Below, one piece after another: positions 1 through 11,874 of a stretch of DNA of 64,000 nucleotides; position 1 is the stretch's first letter; each line of letters begins with the position of its first letter. Origin of the DNA: Phaeotremella fagi (taxonomy: Eukaryota > Basidiomycota > Tremellomycetes > Tremellales > Phaeotremellaceae); assembly GCA_001599715.1 (NCBI GenBank), contig BCHU01000011.1, positions 310,001-374,000 of the forward strand. The letters run 5' to 3'. Both the position numbers and the translations under genes were made by a program. The notes below the pieces were generated by a model. The model saw only the letters and a list, made by a program, of their open reading frames with translations. It made no database searches and was not told where the DNA came from.

Positions 1-267
1 GCCAGACAACCTGTTAATCAACATTCACCTAAGAAATCTAAACACAAACAACAACTTCAAGCTAGAGCACCGATTGGAACTGTGGCTTCTAGTAGTTTCT
101 ATGGACATGGGGCAGACAAGAAGATGTTGAAGAAGGAGAAAAGACGGAGGAAGGAGGAGGAGAAGGAGAAGAGGAAAGGTCCTCCGATGCCTTATGAAGT
201 TGGACGTAGTAAGTATGAACATAAGAAATCGCCAGGTTTGATCTCTAGGATGAAGGGGAAGCAGTGA
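1..267 (+). CDS. 3' end of a lysine/arginine-rich protein (partial)
   Basis: The frame is open from base 1 to a TGA at 265-267, so only the last 88 residues of a gene starting upstream are present. The visible tail is strongly basic. It holds a block of alternating Lys, Arg and Glu (KKEKRRRKEEEKEKRK) followed by a short conserved-looking end with PPMPYEVG. Such a tail suggests a nuclear or nucleolar protein, but nothing identifies a family. A GTG inside the frame could be mistaken for a start; no ATG start is visible and the frame continues upstream of it, so I treat it as internal. Confidence 0.6.
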   Translation, partial: ARQPVNQHSPKKSKHKQQLQARAPIGTVASSSFYGHGADKKMLKKEKRRRKEEEKEKRKGPPMPYEVGRSKYEHKKSPGLISRMKGKQ

Positions 268-809
268 GCGGGGGAAGCAGGTTGGTGATGGTCTATATTA
301 TATCTAATTCTATGGAGGAGAAACATTTTTGAGATGTATCCGTGATATTCGCTTGGAGGTCGGATGAAATCGCGTTGAAAATACTTTGGCAGTCACTACG
401 GCCGCGGAAAGTCGTCTTTGTCGTCTGATTTTGGATGAAACGAATGTATGAGATGTGATGGATTGAAGTCCACGAATGCATGCTTGGAAGGATGGATGGA
501 TGGAGAATCCGCATGCATCCAGACATACACTTGAGACTAAGGATTAAGCTTACCAAATTTCTACCTGTGATACTCTGATTTATTCCGTAATAACGTACGA
601 ATCGATACCCATTTTCAGAGACGTCATCGAAAGAAATACAAATAAAAATCACATCCACAGTATAAATACAAATCAAATCGAAGTTAGAAAAAAAGGACAT
701 CCATCCGTTCATCACAACAAGAATATCATACACTTCCATCACTCAAGTTATATAGACTCATTTCGATAGTCAACAACTACAACCAGTGACTCACAGATCA
801 AATCACACA
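268..809. other. Intergenic: 3' flank and RCF2 promoter
   Basis: This 540-base AT-rich spacer holds the 3' flank of the upstream gene and the 5' leader of RCF2. A GGAT tetranucleotide run lies near 490-505, flanked by GCATGC words. A 149-codon antisense frame exists here but has no homology I recognise and covers the promoter, so I do not call it. Confidence 0.5.
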
Positions 810-1767
810 ATGAAAGTAAGTCCCCCCTCCACCTCCCTCACACGATCAAAACTAAACCCCAACCCCGTCTTCAGATAGTAACAGAAGAAGGTGAAAAGGG
901 GTATCTCCAAGCCGTAGCCTACGGTGCCCTCCGCGGAACCCTCCTAGCAACAACAATAGCAGTTCCAGCTTACTACCTCCTCAAAACCCGTTCCCTCACT
1001 TATCGTCAATTACCACCAGGTCTCAAAGCGTTCGGATTCATCATCATAGGTATACCGTGTATCAGTGTTAGTGCTGAGAAAGCTGGTGAGGCTTTTGAGA
1101 GATCTCAATGGACTGGAGTTGGGATGGATGAGATTAGTAGAGAGGCTGAGAGGGAACGGAGGAGGATTGAAGGGATGGGTGTTGGGGAGAGGATTAAGGA
1201 CTGGGCTGGGAGGAATCAGTTTGGGATCATTGGTGGAAGGTGGGTTCTGATTGTCTTTACGATGAGATTTGGATATTGATTCTCCACTTTTATCATTAGT
1301 TGGGCAGCTTCTATGGCTACCGCTTTCGCTTTAGTTGCTAGAAATCCTTATCAGACACTACCACAGAAAGTGAGTCCTTCCATTATAAACACTTCGATGA
1401 GTTTGACTGACCGTCAATGAAGATCGTCCAAGCTCGTGTCTACGCCCAAGGTATGTCTTTTTAACATCACATCTCTGTTGAAATACCAACGCTAACCCCA
1501 AAACAGGTCTGACAGTCGGTGTCCTAATCGTCTCAGCCGTCCTTGCAGGTGTCAATTCACAAGGACAAAAACCACTCGTACCAGAAGATCATTCATGGCG
1601 TGATATTCTCGGTGAGTCGAGTGTTTTTAACTCAATAAAGTCTCTTGCTGATATGAGAATAAATGTCATCAGAATCAGAGGGTCAATTGAGTAAAGAGGA
1701 TAGTGCGAAATTACGTCAAGCTGCTGCTGCTGAGATGAATCGTAGAAATCTAGCTAGATCAGCTTGA
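810..1767 (+). CDS. RCF2: Respiratory supercomplex factor 2 (HIG1 domain)
   Basis: Inner mitochondrial membrane protein that associates with cytochrome c oxidase and the III-IV supercomplex. Six exons are inferred: about 810-815, 875-1239, 1300-1369, 1423-1450, 1508-1611 and 1673-1767. They give roughly 222 residues, the usual size for fungal Rcf2. The first exon is only six bases (ATG AAA). The N-terminal half has two hydrophobic segments (TLLATTIAVPAYYLL and a second near FGFIIIGIP). The C-terminal half is a HIG1 domain with QFGIIGGSWAASM, then a loop carrying IVQARVYAQG, then a second membrane helix (LTVGVLIVSAVLAG). The QAR..AQ loop fits the HIG1 signature. The exon 5 edges are uncertain by one base. 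Confidence 0.85.
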
Positions 1768-1915
1768 TTTCGGATATGATCTACCCCATTAACAATTATC
1801 ATCACCATTCCATCTTCGCATCGTAGTTTGATTTGACGTGTTCATTATGTAATCTAAGGTAATATTCCAAATGATGCACTAAAAATACATTATCATAGTT
1901 ACAATTAAAACACAA

Positions 1916-3173
1916 TTACAGTTCTCTAACGCTCTTCTCGACACTTTCTTCCTCTTGCGTTTGACCATTCGTAAAAGCCAAAAGAGCTTTATCGAACCGT
2001 AAACAAACCCCATTCAGATATTTGATAAATTCCTGGTCGAGTTTGAGAACCTGAGATAAAGTCTTTTGATCAAGTCGAGACCATTGATCTAACAATTCTG
2101 AAATATCAACTTCATCTTGATTGAGTACTATCGCCGCAGTCGATTTTGAAAGTTCCGTTAAACCCCCTTCGTTCACTCCAAATTCATCGTCGAACAACTC
2201 CCTCTGGAAAGCTTTCGATCGATGTTCGCTAACCGCTTGAAGGACTTTTTGGAAAGTCCTTAAATCGTCCATACCCTCAACAGATTCAGAAAATGGTCCC
2301 GGACCTTGGAGGATGTTTTGTAATTCTTTTAAAACTGGATAATGGAGTCCGAAACCTGATATAGAAGCTAGGAGGGGTTGGATAGCGCCTATGAAAAGAT
2401 GATTAGCGATGGAGATGTTTATGAGACGTACGATATGGTTCATTGGCTAATGAGAACGCTTGACTTGAGGAAACTGTCAACCCAACACAATTGGATTTCC
2501 ACTGTAGTCAATGACAAAAGATCAGTCGGATATTCCAAAACCCAATAGAATGAGGATATAAACCTACTAAACTTTTCGAACATTCAGCCAAAGAAATCCC
2601 AAACTCCACATCCACACACAAGAGACAAGCTTTGATCCCAACATCAACCAAATCTTTTGACAAACCACCAAACTGTTTGTTCGAGTCGAAAAGGGATTTG
2701 ATCATTTCTAAAGCGTTTCGAGCGGGTCTATCTTCCTTGGATGGAATGGTGGATTTATCGGAGAGGTAGAGGGAGGTCACTATGAATTCTACATTGAATG
2801 TTAACTTGTCGTCCTAGAGTTTTGACTTGCCTAATCGTTGTTTATCCATTTTTGGTTTTTGAGGTATCGATCTCGAATTTGAAGATTCACCGTTCTTCTC
2901 TTCAAACCACTAATTCCAAATTCCAAATGCACATCAGTCCAGTCCACTTCCATTGCCGGATACAAATAAACTCACTCCTCGCTCGGTATAAGCATGTTCA
3001 GCTTTGTACTCCGATTTAGATCTTTGGACAGCAGCTTCGATTCTTTTCTGTCGAACTGATTTTCCACTTTCCATCGGTTGCTCTTCATCGCTGAGATCTA
3101 TTGGCGTGACTACTTGTAGATCGTCCGTGTGGGCTATCTCATAGTAATTCGATGTCGTTGTCGTGGTGGTCAT
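1916..3173 (-). CDS. Conserved-looking protein of unknown function
   Basis: Four exons on the minus strand (3173-2976, a 19-nt exon 2909-2891, 2788-2568, 2446-1916) join in phase to a 322-residue protein. The N-terminus is Thr-rich and then acidic/basic (DLSDEEQP, then VRQKRIEAAVQRSK). The remainder looks wholly alpha-helical, with hydrophobic helices (NHLFIGAIQPLLASISG) and a C-terminal acidic end. There is no signal peptide and no motif that I can assign. The 19-nt exon and the last acceptor were chosen because they are the only way to keep the frame open. It diverges from the STIMATE-like gene across a 380-base promoter. Confidence 0.6.
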
Positions 3174-3553
3174 CTCTTTTTGTTATGGTTGAAATCTGAA
3201 ATTTTTTGTTTTTGTCACAACAGTACGAGTACTTGTAATTCCGGTTCCGAGAGATCTGAGTGACGCGTGGTGGTGAATGAGAGGGAGATCTTGGAACTAC
3301 TATCTTCTTGCTTTTGCTGTTCACATTTGACATCTATTCACATCTGTATATATTCCAAGATCAACATCGATAGGTCATCTCAATGAATGCTCAAGACTGA
3401 GACTCAAAAACTCAGACAAAGACACAGTTGAAATCATTCAACACCGGTTTCACTCTTTCCTCTTGGACCGTTTGCCACCATAAACTTGTCAACAATCAAC
3501 GCACCGACACCTCCCATCTCATCACATCACATCAACATCAAAGATAATCAAAA
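3174..3553. promoter_or_regulatory. Bidirectional promoter region
   Basis: This 380-base spacer separates two divergent start codons (3173 minus, 3554 plus). The plus-strand leader is CA-rich (CATCACATCACATCAACATC) just before the ATG, as is common for fungal leaders. I see no clear TATA box. Confidence 0.4.
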
Positions 3554-5284
3554 ATGCCTCTCCCAGTCCCAGAAGAAGATACAGACAACTGTAGATTACT
3601 TGGTCCAACGGCCTTAGTAGTTCAAGGGTTGAGTGAGTTCAACGTACCAAATCAATGGATTTTATCACGTACCAAGCTGAAGCCTCGTGTGATCTCTCCA
3701 GTGGGCATATTTGTTCTACTCTCGTTAGTAGTCAAGAGACAATTGGAGAAACGGAAACGATTATGGAGAATTTGGGTTTGGGATGTTGGGAAACAATTGG
3801 TTGGACAAGCTGTTATTCACGGTTTGAATCTTTTGGTGAGTTTTCGTTTGGAAAGCACTGCTTTGACACCATTTTGCTTTTGTACTAACGATGAACACAG
3901 ATATCAGACTTGGTCGCTCATGCAGCAGATAACAATCCTTGTTCGTTATATTTCTTGAATGTTCTTATTGATACTACTATCGGTGAGTCCATTACTTGTG
4001 GTTGTCACGTCAAAACTGACACCCCTTCGAGGCGTTGCAATATTCTATTTCGCTTTGAAAGGTTATACATGGTTCTTCGCGGTTTATCTTGGTTTAGAAG
4101 GATATGTCAGTGGACAATATGGACATCCACCTCAGTTCAGATTGTGAGTTAACCCATGGATTGTAAGATTAAGGATAATACTTATTCCAACCTTCAGTTG
4201 GTGGTCTCAACTAGCCCCTTACCTCTTGTCTATCATCACAATGAAAACCTTAGTGTTACTCCCATTAACCCTACCCGTCATCTCATCAGCCTTATTATCA
4301 TTCGGTCACAGTCTGTTAAACTACCTCAACCCCCAAATCCAAGTCATCTTCGTCATGGCGTTATTCCCATTAGTCATGAACGTCATCCAATTCTGTCTAG
4401 TCGATCAATTCATCAAAGCTGGTACCGGTGCACGTAACGGTTCGGATGACCACAACAAAACCGAAGGGTTGTTGGATGAAGATGATAACGAAGATGGTGA
4501 CGATGAGGAAGAAACTGTTGGTGGAGGATATAAAAGGATTATGGAGGATGATTTAGAAAATGGGGTTGGTATCACCGCTTCACCAATCCGACGAAGATCG
4601 ACTAAAGACGGTGGTATAAACTCTACCACCCCCGTCACGCCGAATTCACCATTGTTAATCCCAACACCGACAAGTGCCATTGGTTCGACCTCAACAGTGA
4701 CGATATTGGATAACAACAGGATCTCACCGAACCTAACTCCAGTTCCAGATTATGGATCGACGAGTCCGAGACCGAGTTTAAGTGAACTCAGTGGGGATAG
4801 GAAGGGGAAGGGGAAGGCAGGTAGCGGTAGCGGTAACGCCAACGGGGCTGGTGACACCTTCTGGTCGAAACTATTAAACAACCCATCTAAATCAACTGAA
4901 CGAAATAAAAGATCAAACGCCCCTTCCCCCTCTTCACCACCGACAATCATCCCAGAACCCGAAGCCGAACCCTTCAAGCTCAACTCATCGGATTCAGAAG
5001 ACGAACCCGAAGCTGACACCCATCCGATCCAATCACGAAGATCAGTTCCAAGGATAGATCTAACTGAATCTACGCCTACCTCTAAAAAACTTTATCACGA
5101 GAAGAACGCAAGTTCGAGTACCTCGAATTCGATGGGTGGGTTGAACGATGAGATCCGGAGAGAGGCTCGGAGGACTCTGAGTCCGAGAAGTGAGTTTGTC
5201 GCTGGGTTTGAGGAGGGGGATTGGGTGGAGAGGTCGGAGAATAGGGGGGATGATAAGATTGGAATGGAGGATGTGGGGAAGTGA
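3554..5284 (+). CDS. STIMATE/TMEM110-family membrane protein (YPL162C-like)
   Basis: Five exons (3554-3632, 3702-3835, 3901-3982, 4032-4143, 4198-5284) give 497 residues. The first ~240 residues match the STIMATE family: CRLLGPTALVVQGL, a basic stretch KRQLEKRKRLWRIW, DVGKQLVGQAVIHGLNLL, and the signature CSLYFLNVLIDTTIG, with about six membrane segments. In animals STIMATE helps STIM1 at ER-plasma membrane junctions; the budding-yeast relative is vacuolar. The role here is inferred from the family only. The last ~250 residues form a soluble Ser/Pro/Asp-rich tail with an acidic run (DEDDNEDGDDEEE), probably disordered and phosphorylated. This tail is longer than in the animal proteins. Confidence 0.8.
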
Positions 5285-5743
5285 TTTAACTTGGAAATAT
5301 TTGTTGTATCAATTAATTGTTTGCAATTCTTGCTTTTGGTTCATATTTCGTTTTTAACTTAGATCTTTATCAATGTATGATCCACTATAAACTATTGCAT
5401 TCATTTCAATAACTTCGTCATCGACGTTAAAATATATATTCACTGTATGTCTACTATAAATGAGAAGAAATTTATACAAATCACGATACGAAAATTATTT
5501 TTATATGATCGCTGAATCCAGGATTATCGATATCTGACTGATGGTGGGGTATATATTGACAGGGTAAAGATTGGGGTTCTGGAAATACGATAAAACTGAA
5601 ACGAATAATGATAGCATGAATTATGTGACATTGAAGCCAGAAGGTGTAACTGTCATATCCTGTGAGATTGATTATACGCTTGATGTGCAGATGAAAGACA
5701 AGAGATCCGTTTGATCTGAATGTTAACTTTCAATTCCCAAGTC
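5285..5743. other. Intergenic between convergent genes
   Basis: This 459-base AT-rich spacer lies between the convergent 3' ends of the STIMATE-like and kelch genes. It presumably holds both polyadenylation regions. I see no ORF or repeat of note. Confidence 0.5.
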
Positions 5744-8637
5744 CTAATTCTCATCAGTAGCTATCCTCATTCGAACATGTTCAGCAGTTTCGTCAACTTC
5801 AAACGTGGTCTAAAATCCAGGAATCAGTTAACGAATATCAGTTCCCACCTCAAAAGAAGAAAAATAACCCACGACCTGAGGTAAATAAGCGCCAGCACTT
5901 AGATCGAGTATCCATAAATCGTCAAACACGGAAACACCGTTGTATCCGCCTGAAATGAATATTCTCGCGTCTTGCAGTAGAGCTACGTGATAGCCTCTAC
6001 CGGGTGGTGTTTGGCCCTTGGGGATTTTCGATTCCCATGACAGTGTGACTAACAAGGATATCAGATTTTGCGATCTTTATGAGGAGGCCCTGTTACAGAC
6101 CTAGATTGAATAATAGGATGTCTTGGGCATAGGATTGTCCGTTGTGACCACCGATAATGAAGAGATAGGAACCAACTTGGGTTGAAGTGTGTGATAATCT
6201 GTTATATTTAACTTCAGTGTTGACTAAAGTCCAAGTAAGGTTTTCTGTAGTTGTCCCAGGCATCAGCAAACGAGTCAAGTGATTATAATCCAAACTCACG
6301 TAGATTCAATACATGAACATCACCAAAACTAGCATGACCATCACTCCCACCGAAAACGATCATCTTATCACCAACCAGATTGGCCGAATGATAACCCTTT
6401 TTCTGTGGTGTATCACCTTTAGTCCTCCATTCATGCCACGTCAATCTATCTGGATCAGAAACGTCCAATGCCCAAACATCATTCAACGCTGCTTGTCCAT
6501 TCCCACCTCCGAAAACCACTAAGAAATTTCTATAGAGAACTGTGGTATGTGCTCGACGGGGTAGAGGGAGAGATTGACGAGGTGTTGCGATATGTGGACG
6601 GGAGAATCGATGGGTCACTGAGATCCAAGTTAGGTTTGATCTTTTGGTTAGATAATTCTGAACTTACCCGTATCAAACACCCAAACATCGTTACTATAAT
6701 TTGGCCCGTCACCGCCCCCAAAAATATATAGCCATCGTTCAGCAACCAAGGTAGTAGTATGAGCTCGTAGCCCCGGTAAGTTTTCACCAAAAGTATCAAT
6801 AGATCTCCAAAGCAACGATTCCGTATCGAAGAACCCTACACCCCTCCAACAGATCTTTTGATCCACTCCACCTAAAAACCAGATCCTTTCTCCTACAAGT
6901 GTACCGGTATGTGCACGAAGTGGTTGAGGAGGTGGTGTACCGTGGGTTGGAAGTGGTGAGAAATACATTGCTGAGGGTGGTGCATAGGTTATTGATTTGT
7001 TTGATGGAAGTTGGGGTACTTTTTTCGTTGGTAATACAATTTCTGTAACTGGTTTCGTTGACGATTTTCGAATCCTTTCCTTGTCTCTATTAGGATCACG
7101 ATCTTTATCTCTTCGTGTCACCTTTTCCGTCGTGCTATCTCTCTCTCTTTCTCTATCACGATCACCACCTTCCGCCTTTCGAGAATAAGTGGTAGCTCCT
7201 GTATCAGCCCGTTTACGTCGTACCGTAGTTCCATCACTGTCTTCGTTCTGACTGTCACGTCCTAGATTCGGTGTACCACTTGAAGAAGGAACAGTGAATT
7301 GTGGTGTGTTGGTGAATGGAAACTGAGGGGTTCCAGATAAAGAATTCGTCATTGGTGGAGCACTAACTTCGTTCTCTAACAATGCTGATGCGATACTACC
7401 AGCAGTCGCACCTGTTACACTCCCACTGTTCCGTCTAGGTGGTGGGATAGGTGGTTCAGCTTTACCAACGATCACAACTCCTGGTGAAGACGGTGTAGCA
7501 CTGTTGATCACTGAGCTACTGCTCGTTGAATCCAGTGGTGGTGTACGCGTCCGATAGCCATTACCAGTATCATGAAGTGAAGGTGAATTAGGTAATTGAA
7601 TAGATTCTTTACGTCTTGGTACACCAGTTGGAGGACCACCTGATCCTAGACCATGTCCATGCCCATTCTTACTTTGACTGTTAGAAGGACTCATCGAAGC
7701 TGATACACCACCTGGGTTCATCGAGTGATCTCTAGGACGTGATGCTGAACGAGCACCAGGGATAGGTGAGGACCCTATGGATGGCGTGTTTTGATACGAG
7801 GATGCTGAGATATGGTTGGTAGTAACTGGTGCTTCACCAGGTGATGTGGTTTGTGCCAGATGACTTGGGTACGTTATTGGTTCTAGATCTGTGAAATCGT
7901 AAAAAGTGGATGATTGAGGTAAAGGTGGTGGAGTTGGCATCATCATCATTGATCTTGAAGTACCTCTCGGTGGGAAAGGTGAAAGCGGTGGATGAAGCGG
8001 TGAAGACGTGTTTGATAAGGGGTTAGGACTGACTTCGACGTTAGGTGTATGAGGTAAAGATGATGATCTAGATGGTGGAAGTAGATGGGGTGATAGAGAA
8101 TTGGAATCTGAAAGATCGATATAACTTGAATCGCCTTGAGATGTCGAATTGTAAGATGAATATTCACTTTCATCAATCGCTGTTCGATTCAACGATAACG
8201 AAGGGAACGTCGATCCTCTCGTGTGATGATGATACGAATCACTTTTATCAGATAGAGATAATGAATTGATGTTGATACCAGTTGTATCCTCTGGAGTTGG
8301 AGATGAACTTTTTTCGCTTTTTCTGAATGGACTTTTGACTAGAGTTCCAGGTAACCTTCTGAATGTTGATGAATTAGGTAACGAGAGATTTGATCCTACT
8401 GAAGCGTTTCGTTGTCGACCTGGAGTGAGTTAGTTAGGGATGTAATTAGAATAAATAATAAGATGGGAGGTGGGATACTGAGACGAAAGAAATGGTTTTA
8501 GGGAGATACAAAGATTAAGTAACGAGCTCAGATCTTTGGTAAGGGTAATAGTAACAAAAACAATAACAACAATAACATCATGAGGAAAGGTAGGTGTGTG
8601 GTGTGGTATCATTGATCAACTCACCGTTAGAATCCAT
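5744..8637 (-). CDS. Kelch-repeat protein with long disordered N-terminus
   Basis: Six exons (8637-8625, 8419-6668, 6617-6300, 6244-6101, 6048-5873, 5809-5744) give 822 residues, and all phases agree. The first exon is 13 nt. Residues 1 to about 420 are Ser/Pro/Thr-rich with a charged stretch of Arg/Asp/Glu. From about 420 onward there are five to six kelch blades with the double-glycine pattern (WFLGGVDQK, YIFGGGDGP, VVFGGGNGQ, IVFGGSDGH, FIIGGHNGQ, FISGGYNGV), each preceded by RAHT-, GYHS- or LSHTS-type motifs. A kelch propeller is a protein-binding platform. Fungal Tea1, Kel1 and Ral2 act in cell polarity or Ras signalling, but I cannot choose among them. The intron after exon 4 has an unusual GTCTGT donor. 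It diverges from the RMP1/NEPRO-like gene. Confidence 0.8.
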
Positions 8638-9129
8638 CGTCTCCTCCTTTTTCAATTGAACTTCATTCAAAACTTGACTCTAACTCTAGTAATCTCTCCT
8701 GTACATTAGATGCTACCAAGACCTTCAATAAGATCTTCCCAATAACAATGACTTGAGACGAATATTATTCCCAAGATTGAGTTACGAGTTACGCTGGGAC
8801 CTTTTCCTTTTTCCTTTATTTCTATCTAAGGGACCGATCAAAGTGAAAGAGCTGTATGGAATGAGATGATATGATACGAAGACGATAGAATTGAATTATG
8901 AGATCTAAGCTGTATCTTTACAGACACCTCTTCACACTATAAGCTACTATGTAATAAAAGGAAGAAAGAATTCTCTCTCTCTTTGGTGCTGTTTCATACA
9001 GTCCTCGTACAATAACCTACCTACCAACCAAACCTTATTCGGAACCATTTTAACATCACTTTCACCGATAAAATTATGCTGCAATACTCTCATCCAAAGC
9101 ATATCTCAACAGCAATATCATGTAATGCA
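8638..9129. promoter_or_regulatory. Bidirectional promoter region
   Basis: This spacer of about 490 bases lies between divergent starts. It has pyrimidine-rich stretches (CTCTCTCTCTTT near 8972, CCTTTTTCCTTTATTTC near 8806), typical of fungal promoters and leaders. An in-frame upstream ATG at 9076 could extend the plus-strand gene by 18 residues. Confidence 0.4.
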
Positions 9130-10219
9130 ATGTCAGATCAACCACCCCAACATAGTCATACCTTACATTCCTCAATAATTTCCCATCTAGCTAACGAATT
9201 ATCTTTCCTCAAAGCTCTCAAACAACGGTCAAAAGATCAACATCGATCTCAACTTTTCCTTCAACGTTTAGAACAGGTGCTGCGACTCGGTAAATTAGTT
9301 TTGAAGGTGCTTTATGAATCTGGGAATGGGAAATTGAATCTTTTGGAGGATGTATCTCTTTCAAAGACATTGGAAGAATTGACTGGAAAAGTGAGTTTTT
9401 CCTTGCTCATTCAAGAGGTACTTAAACTGATGGGACATTTAGTTGGTGGTTTCCTTAAAAAACGCTGCTGATTCAACCAATCTTCAAATCCAATTACATC
9501 ATTTCTTGCCTCTCCAAACACTACTTATTTCTATCTACAGTAGACTGTTTTCGATCAGTTCAAATATCTTTCTCTATCTAGGGAAAGATGTTTTTGAAAT
9601 TTTAACCCATAACAAACCGGTTGGTTCAAGTGGGATCTCGAAAATAATCAAAGATGAACCGAAGCAGGTGCAGTCGGTTGTTGTTCTAGAAGGATTGGAT
9701 AATATTGGAGAAATAGGCGAAAAGATTACTCGACCTATCCTCAATAACACTCTATCTTCTTCGTCATCGATCAAAGCGCAGAATCCACCGTTAAAAAAGA
9801 TTCCTATTGTCGAATACGAAATTAATAAGAAAGATGATAGTTCAAGATCTCAATCGAAAGCCGGTAGCGAGGATGAATCTAAGCTTCGGTCACCGATATC
9901 GTCCATTGAAGGATCTCGAAAAATCAGCACAGAAACGAACCCTACTACGCAAAGGAGAAAGGTTGTATCGAATCCTATCCTATCTGGTGGAAAGAAAAGA
10001 AGTCTGCCTCTTGATGAGGACGATATCCCATCGAACAGTCACACAGATGCAGTCTCAGACTTTAAATCACCAGATGGTCTTGGCTCGAAGAACGAGGGAA
10101 AGACACCGGAAGTGAATTTCGATTCCACACCTAAAGTCAAGGTCAAGAAGCTGAAGAAGGATGACGGTGTGAAAAAGAAGAAGAAGCGAGATACGATGGA
10201 CGACATTTTTGGATTTTAG
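9130..10219 (+). CDS. RMP1/NEPRO-like candidate RNase MRP-associated protein
   Basis: Two exons (9130-9390, 9443-10219) give 345 residues, or 363 if the in-frame ATG at 9076 is used. The N-terminal ~150 residues are helical. They contain an ELSFLKALKQRSKDQHR segment like the K-N/D-QHR core of the RMP1/NEPRO family, which binds RNase MRP and P RNA in the nucleolus. The rest is charged and low-complexity, ending in a lysine-rich run and MDDIFGF. A DDIFG-type terminus recurs in nuclear and nucleolar fungal proteins. The family call rests on one short motif and the overall plan, so it is tentative. Confidence 0.5.
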
Positions 10220-10378
10220 GTATAATCATCAACATTGGTCAAGGGTTTGCAATTTGACTCGACTCGACACGTCCAACAAACTTTGACATTTCATCATATA
10301 TACACTATACGAAACACTTCCTTTCTTCATTCCAATTCCAAACGATCCTTTCTTCCGACAAACAAATCAAACCTCGAT

Positions 10379-10834
10379 TCAACTACTACTGTCGAAGGCT
10401 TTTTCCCCACTACTGGTGTCGTCGTACTTGAGCTTGAAGCGGGTGTAGGTATCAGGGTCTGTGATGGCGATATGATAATCGGAATAATCGGGATTCTTGT
10501 CGAGACGATCTTTAACTGTAGTGCAGCATTTCAATAGAACGCTGAAGGCTTGAGGGATCCTAGTCGACCGTGGCCCTCTCAACTCGCTTCTAATCTCCGA
10601 CAAATGCTTAGCTACTTCAGCATCCATCAATCGAGCAACCCTTCCAGGAGTGTTGTCTTCTGTGAGTGGGAAACAACTCATATCAAGATTCAAAGTTTCC
10701 GGATTGCACTCGAACAAAATAAGTGTTTTGCCTTCTTTTTCGATAATTGAAGACCATTTGTTGAAGAGATCGGTCTCAGCTTGGTCGGTGCTGATCGGTG
10801 GATTGGAGGAGGTGTCGGTTTGATTGTGAGACAT
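10379..10834 (-). CDS. Array gene 1: intronless small protein, lineage-specific family
   Basis: A 151-residue intronless gene. I start at the ATG at 10834 (MSHNQTDTSS), because the frame upstream has no ATG. The layout is shared with its neighbours: an acidic/polar start, then ETDLFNKWSSIIEKEGKTLI (a Trp-containing helix and a hydrophobic strand), a charged helical middle (EVAKHLSEIRSELRG), and a C-terminal YHIAITDPDTYTRF element. There is no signal peptide or membrane segment, so it is probably cytosolic or nuclear. I recognise no known domain. A GTGGCAAA word lies 39 bases upstream of the start. Function unknown. Confidence 0.6.
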   Translation of the reverse strand: MSHNQTDTSSNPPISTDQAETDLFNKWSSIIEKEGKTLILFECNPETLNLDMSCFPLTEDNTPGRVARLMDAEVAKHLSEIRSELRGPRSTRIPQAFSVLLKCCTTVKDRLDKNPDYSDYHIAITDPDTYTRFKLKYDDTSSGEKAFDSSS

Positions 10835-11325
10835 TGATTCTGATTGGATAAAGATTGTTGAGTGGGTGGGTGGTGGCAAATTGTAAAACGGAAATGAAAA
10901 TAAATCGACTCAACTTCAATAAATAAATCATTTGGAAGAGTAAGGAAAGTGGATGAAAGGATGCGTTTGCTCTCAGCTCGTTTACTTTCAAAGGAAGAAT
11001 TTGGTAATTTATGTAAAATGCTGTACATACTGTAGTCAATATGAAAGCTACGATCACGTTATTTTGAGAGGAAGGCTTTTTATCATTGTTCGTGAATTAG
11101 AAGATACTGTAATGTCTGCCACACTGTTTTCACAGACCCTCCTAAAGAGTGGAATACAGGGTACTGTACAAGTACAGTTAGTTGTGTACGAGTGCTGCAA
11201 GCCTGTACGTACTCGCACACAAGTGTGAGATTTGTGAATCAACGGGACTGTATTGTTCATCTTTCTTCGAAGCTACTACGGAAATAAAAAGCCCTCCCAT
11301 ACCTCCCATCTATCATTTTACCCTC
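10835..11325. other. Array spacer 1
   Basis: Between array genes 1 and 2. It holds GTGGCAAA at 10873-10880 (read on the plus strand) and clustered TAC words, including GTACTGTAC at 11161-11169, followed at once by AAGTACAG, and TACGTACTC near 11216. No ORF is called. Confidence 0.45.
11161..11177. promoter_or_regulatory. TAC palindrome cluster (GTACTGTAC-AAGTACAG)
   Basis: Near-palindromic GTACTGTAC is followed directly by AAGTACAG in the spacer between array genes 1 and 2. The same word or its complement (TACTGTAC/GTACAGTA) returns in every longer spacer of the array. It may be a dimeric regulator site or a hairpin; neither is shown by the sequence alone. Confidence 0.35.
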
Positions 11326-11874
11326 TCATTCCCACAATTCAAACCCAACGGTTTCCTCTGTTCTGTCCAATTTCAAAAGCTTGAATTTTGACTTATCGAA
11401 AGCAGTTTCGAATCTTTTGACAACTTCTGGTAAAGCTTCGAAAAGATAGTATCCAGCATTGATGAACGGACCTTTATTAAACTCGTCAGCGAGCGATTGA
11501 AGTGCGAACTCGATCGATAGCAGATCGACGTTGTTGTTGGCGACCATAGCATCGGTTGTCTCTTTCGACCATTGTTCTCGATATCGATTTTTCACCCATT
11601 TCGTAATAGAATCAACGCTCCTACTGAAAACGGTGAACTCTGTACTCGGGGTTGGTTTGCCATTGAAATATGAAGCTAAGACATCCTTAGGTTTGATGCT
11701 TTTGTCGAAACATATCGAGAAGTTGATATCCAAGTCTTCGGTTGGATAAGTGATAATGATGGTTTTGTAACCTTTTTCGATGAACGATTGCCAGAAGTTG
11801 AAAAGTTCTCGGTCGTTCGTGTCGTTGTCGTTGTCGACAGATGTAGGTTGTTCTGTGTCTCGTATTCTTGACAT
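11326..11874 (-). CDS. Array gene 2: intronless small protein, same family
   Basis: A 182-residue intronless ORF with ATG at 11874. It repeats the family plan: acidic start, DRELFNFWQSFIEKGYKTIIIT (very close to gene 1 at LFN-W--IEK----KT), then DLDINFSICF, a helical middle, and a C-terminus that reads GYYLFEALPEVVKRFETAFD where the others have a TD element. The match at LFN.W..(I/F)IEKG is the best pairwise similarity in the array. No signal peptide or known domain. Function unknown. Confidence 0.6.
   Translation of the reverse strand: MSRIRDTEQPTSVDNDNDTNDRELFNFWQSFIEKGYKTIIITYPTEDLDINFSICFDKSIKPKDVLASYFNGKPTPSTEFTVFSRSVDSITKWVKNRYREQWSKETTDAMVANNNVDLLSIEFALQSLADEFNKGPFINAGYYLFEALPEVVKRFETAFDKSKFKLLKLDRTEETVGFELWE

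Noticed and set aside
293..742. 149-codon minus-strand frame between the first two genes
   Set aside because: No family features, and it covers the RCF2 promoter.
4405..4716. Antisense frame within the STIMATE-like gene
   Set aside because: A shadow of the low-complexity tail on the opposite strand.
7131..7165. CTCTCT-rich microsatellite
   Set aside because: It encodes an Arg/Asp/Glu stretch of the kelch protein on the minus strand.
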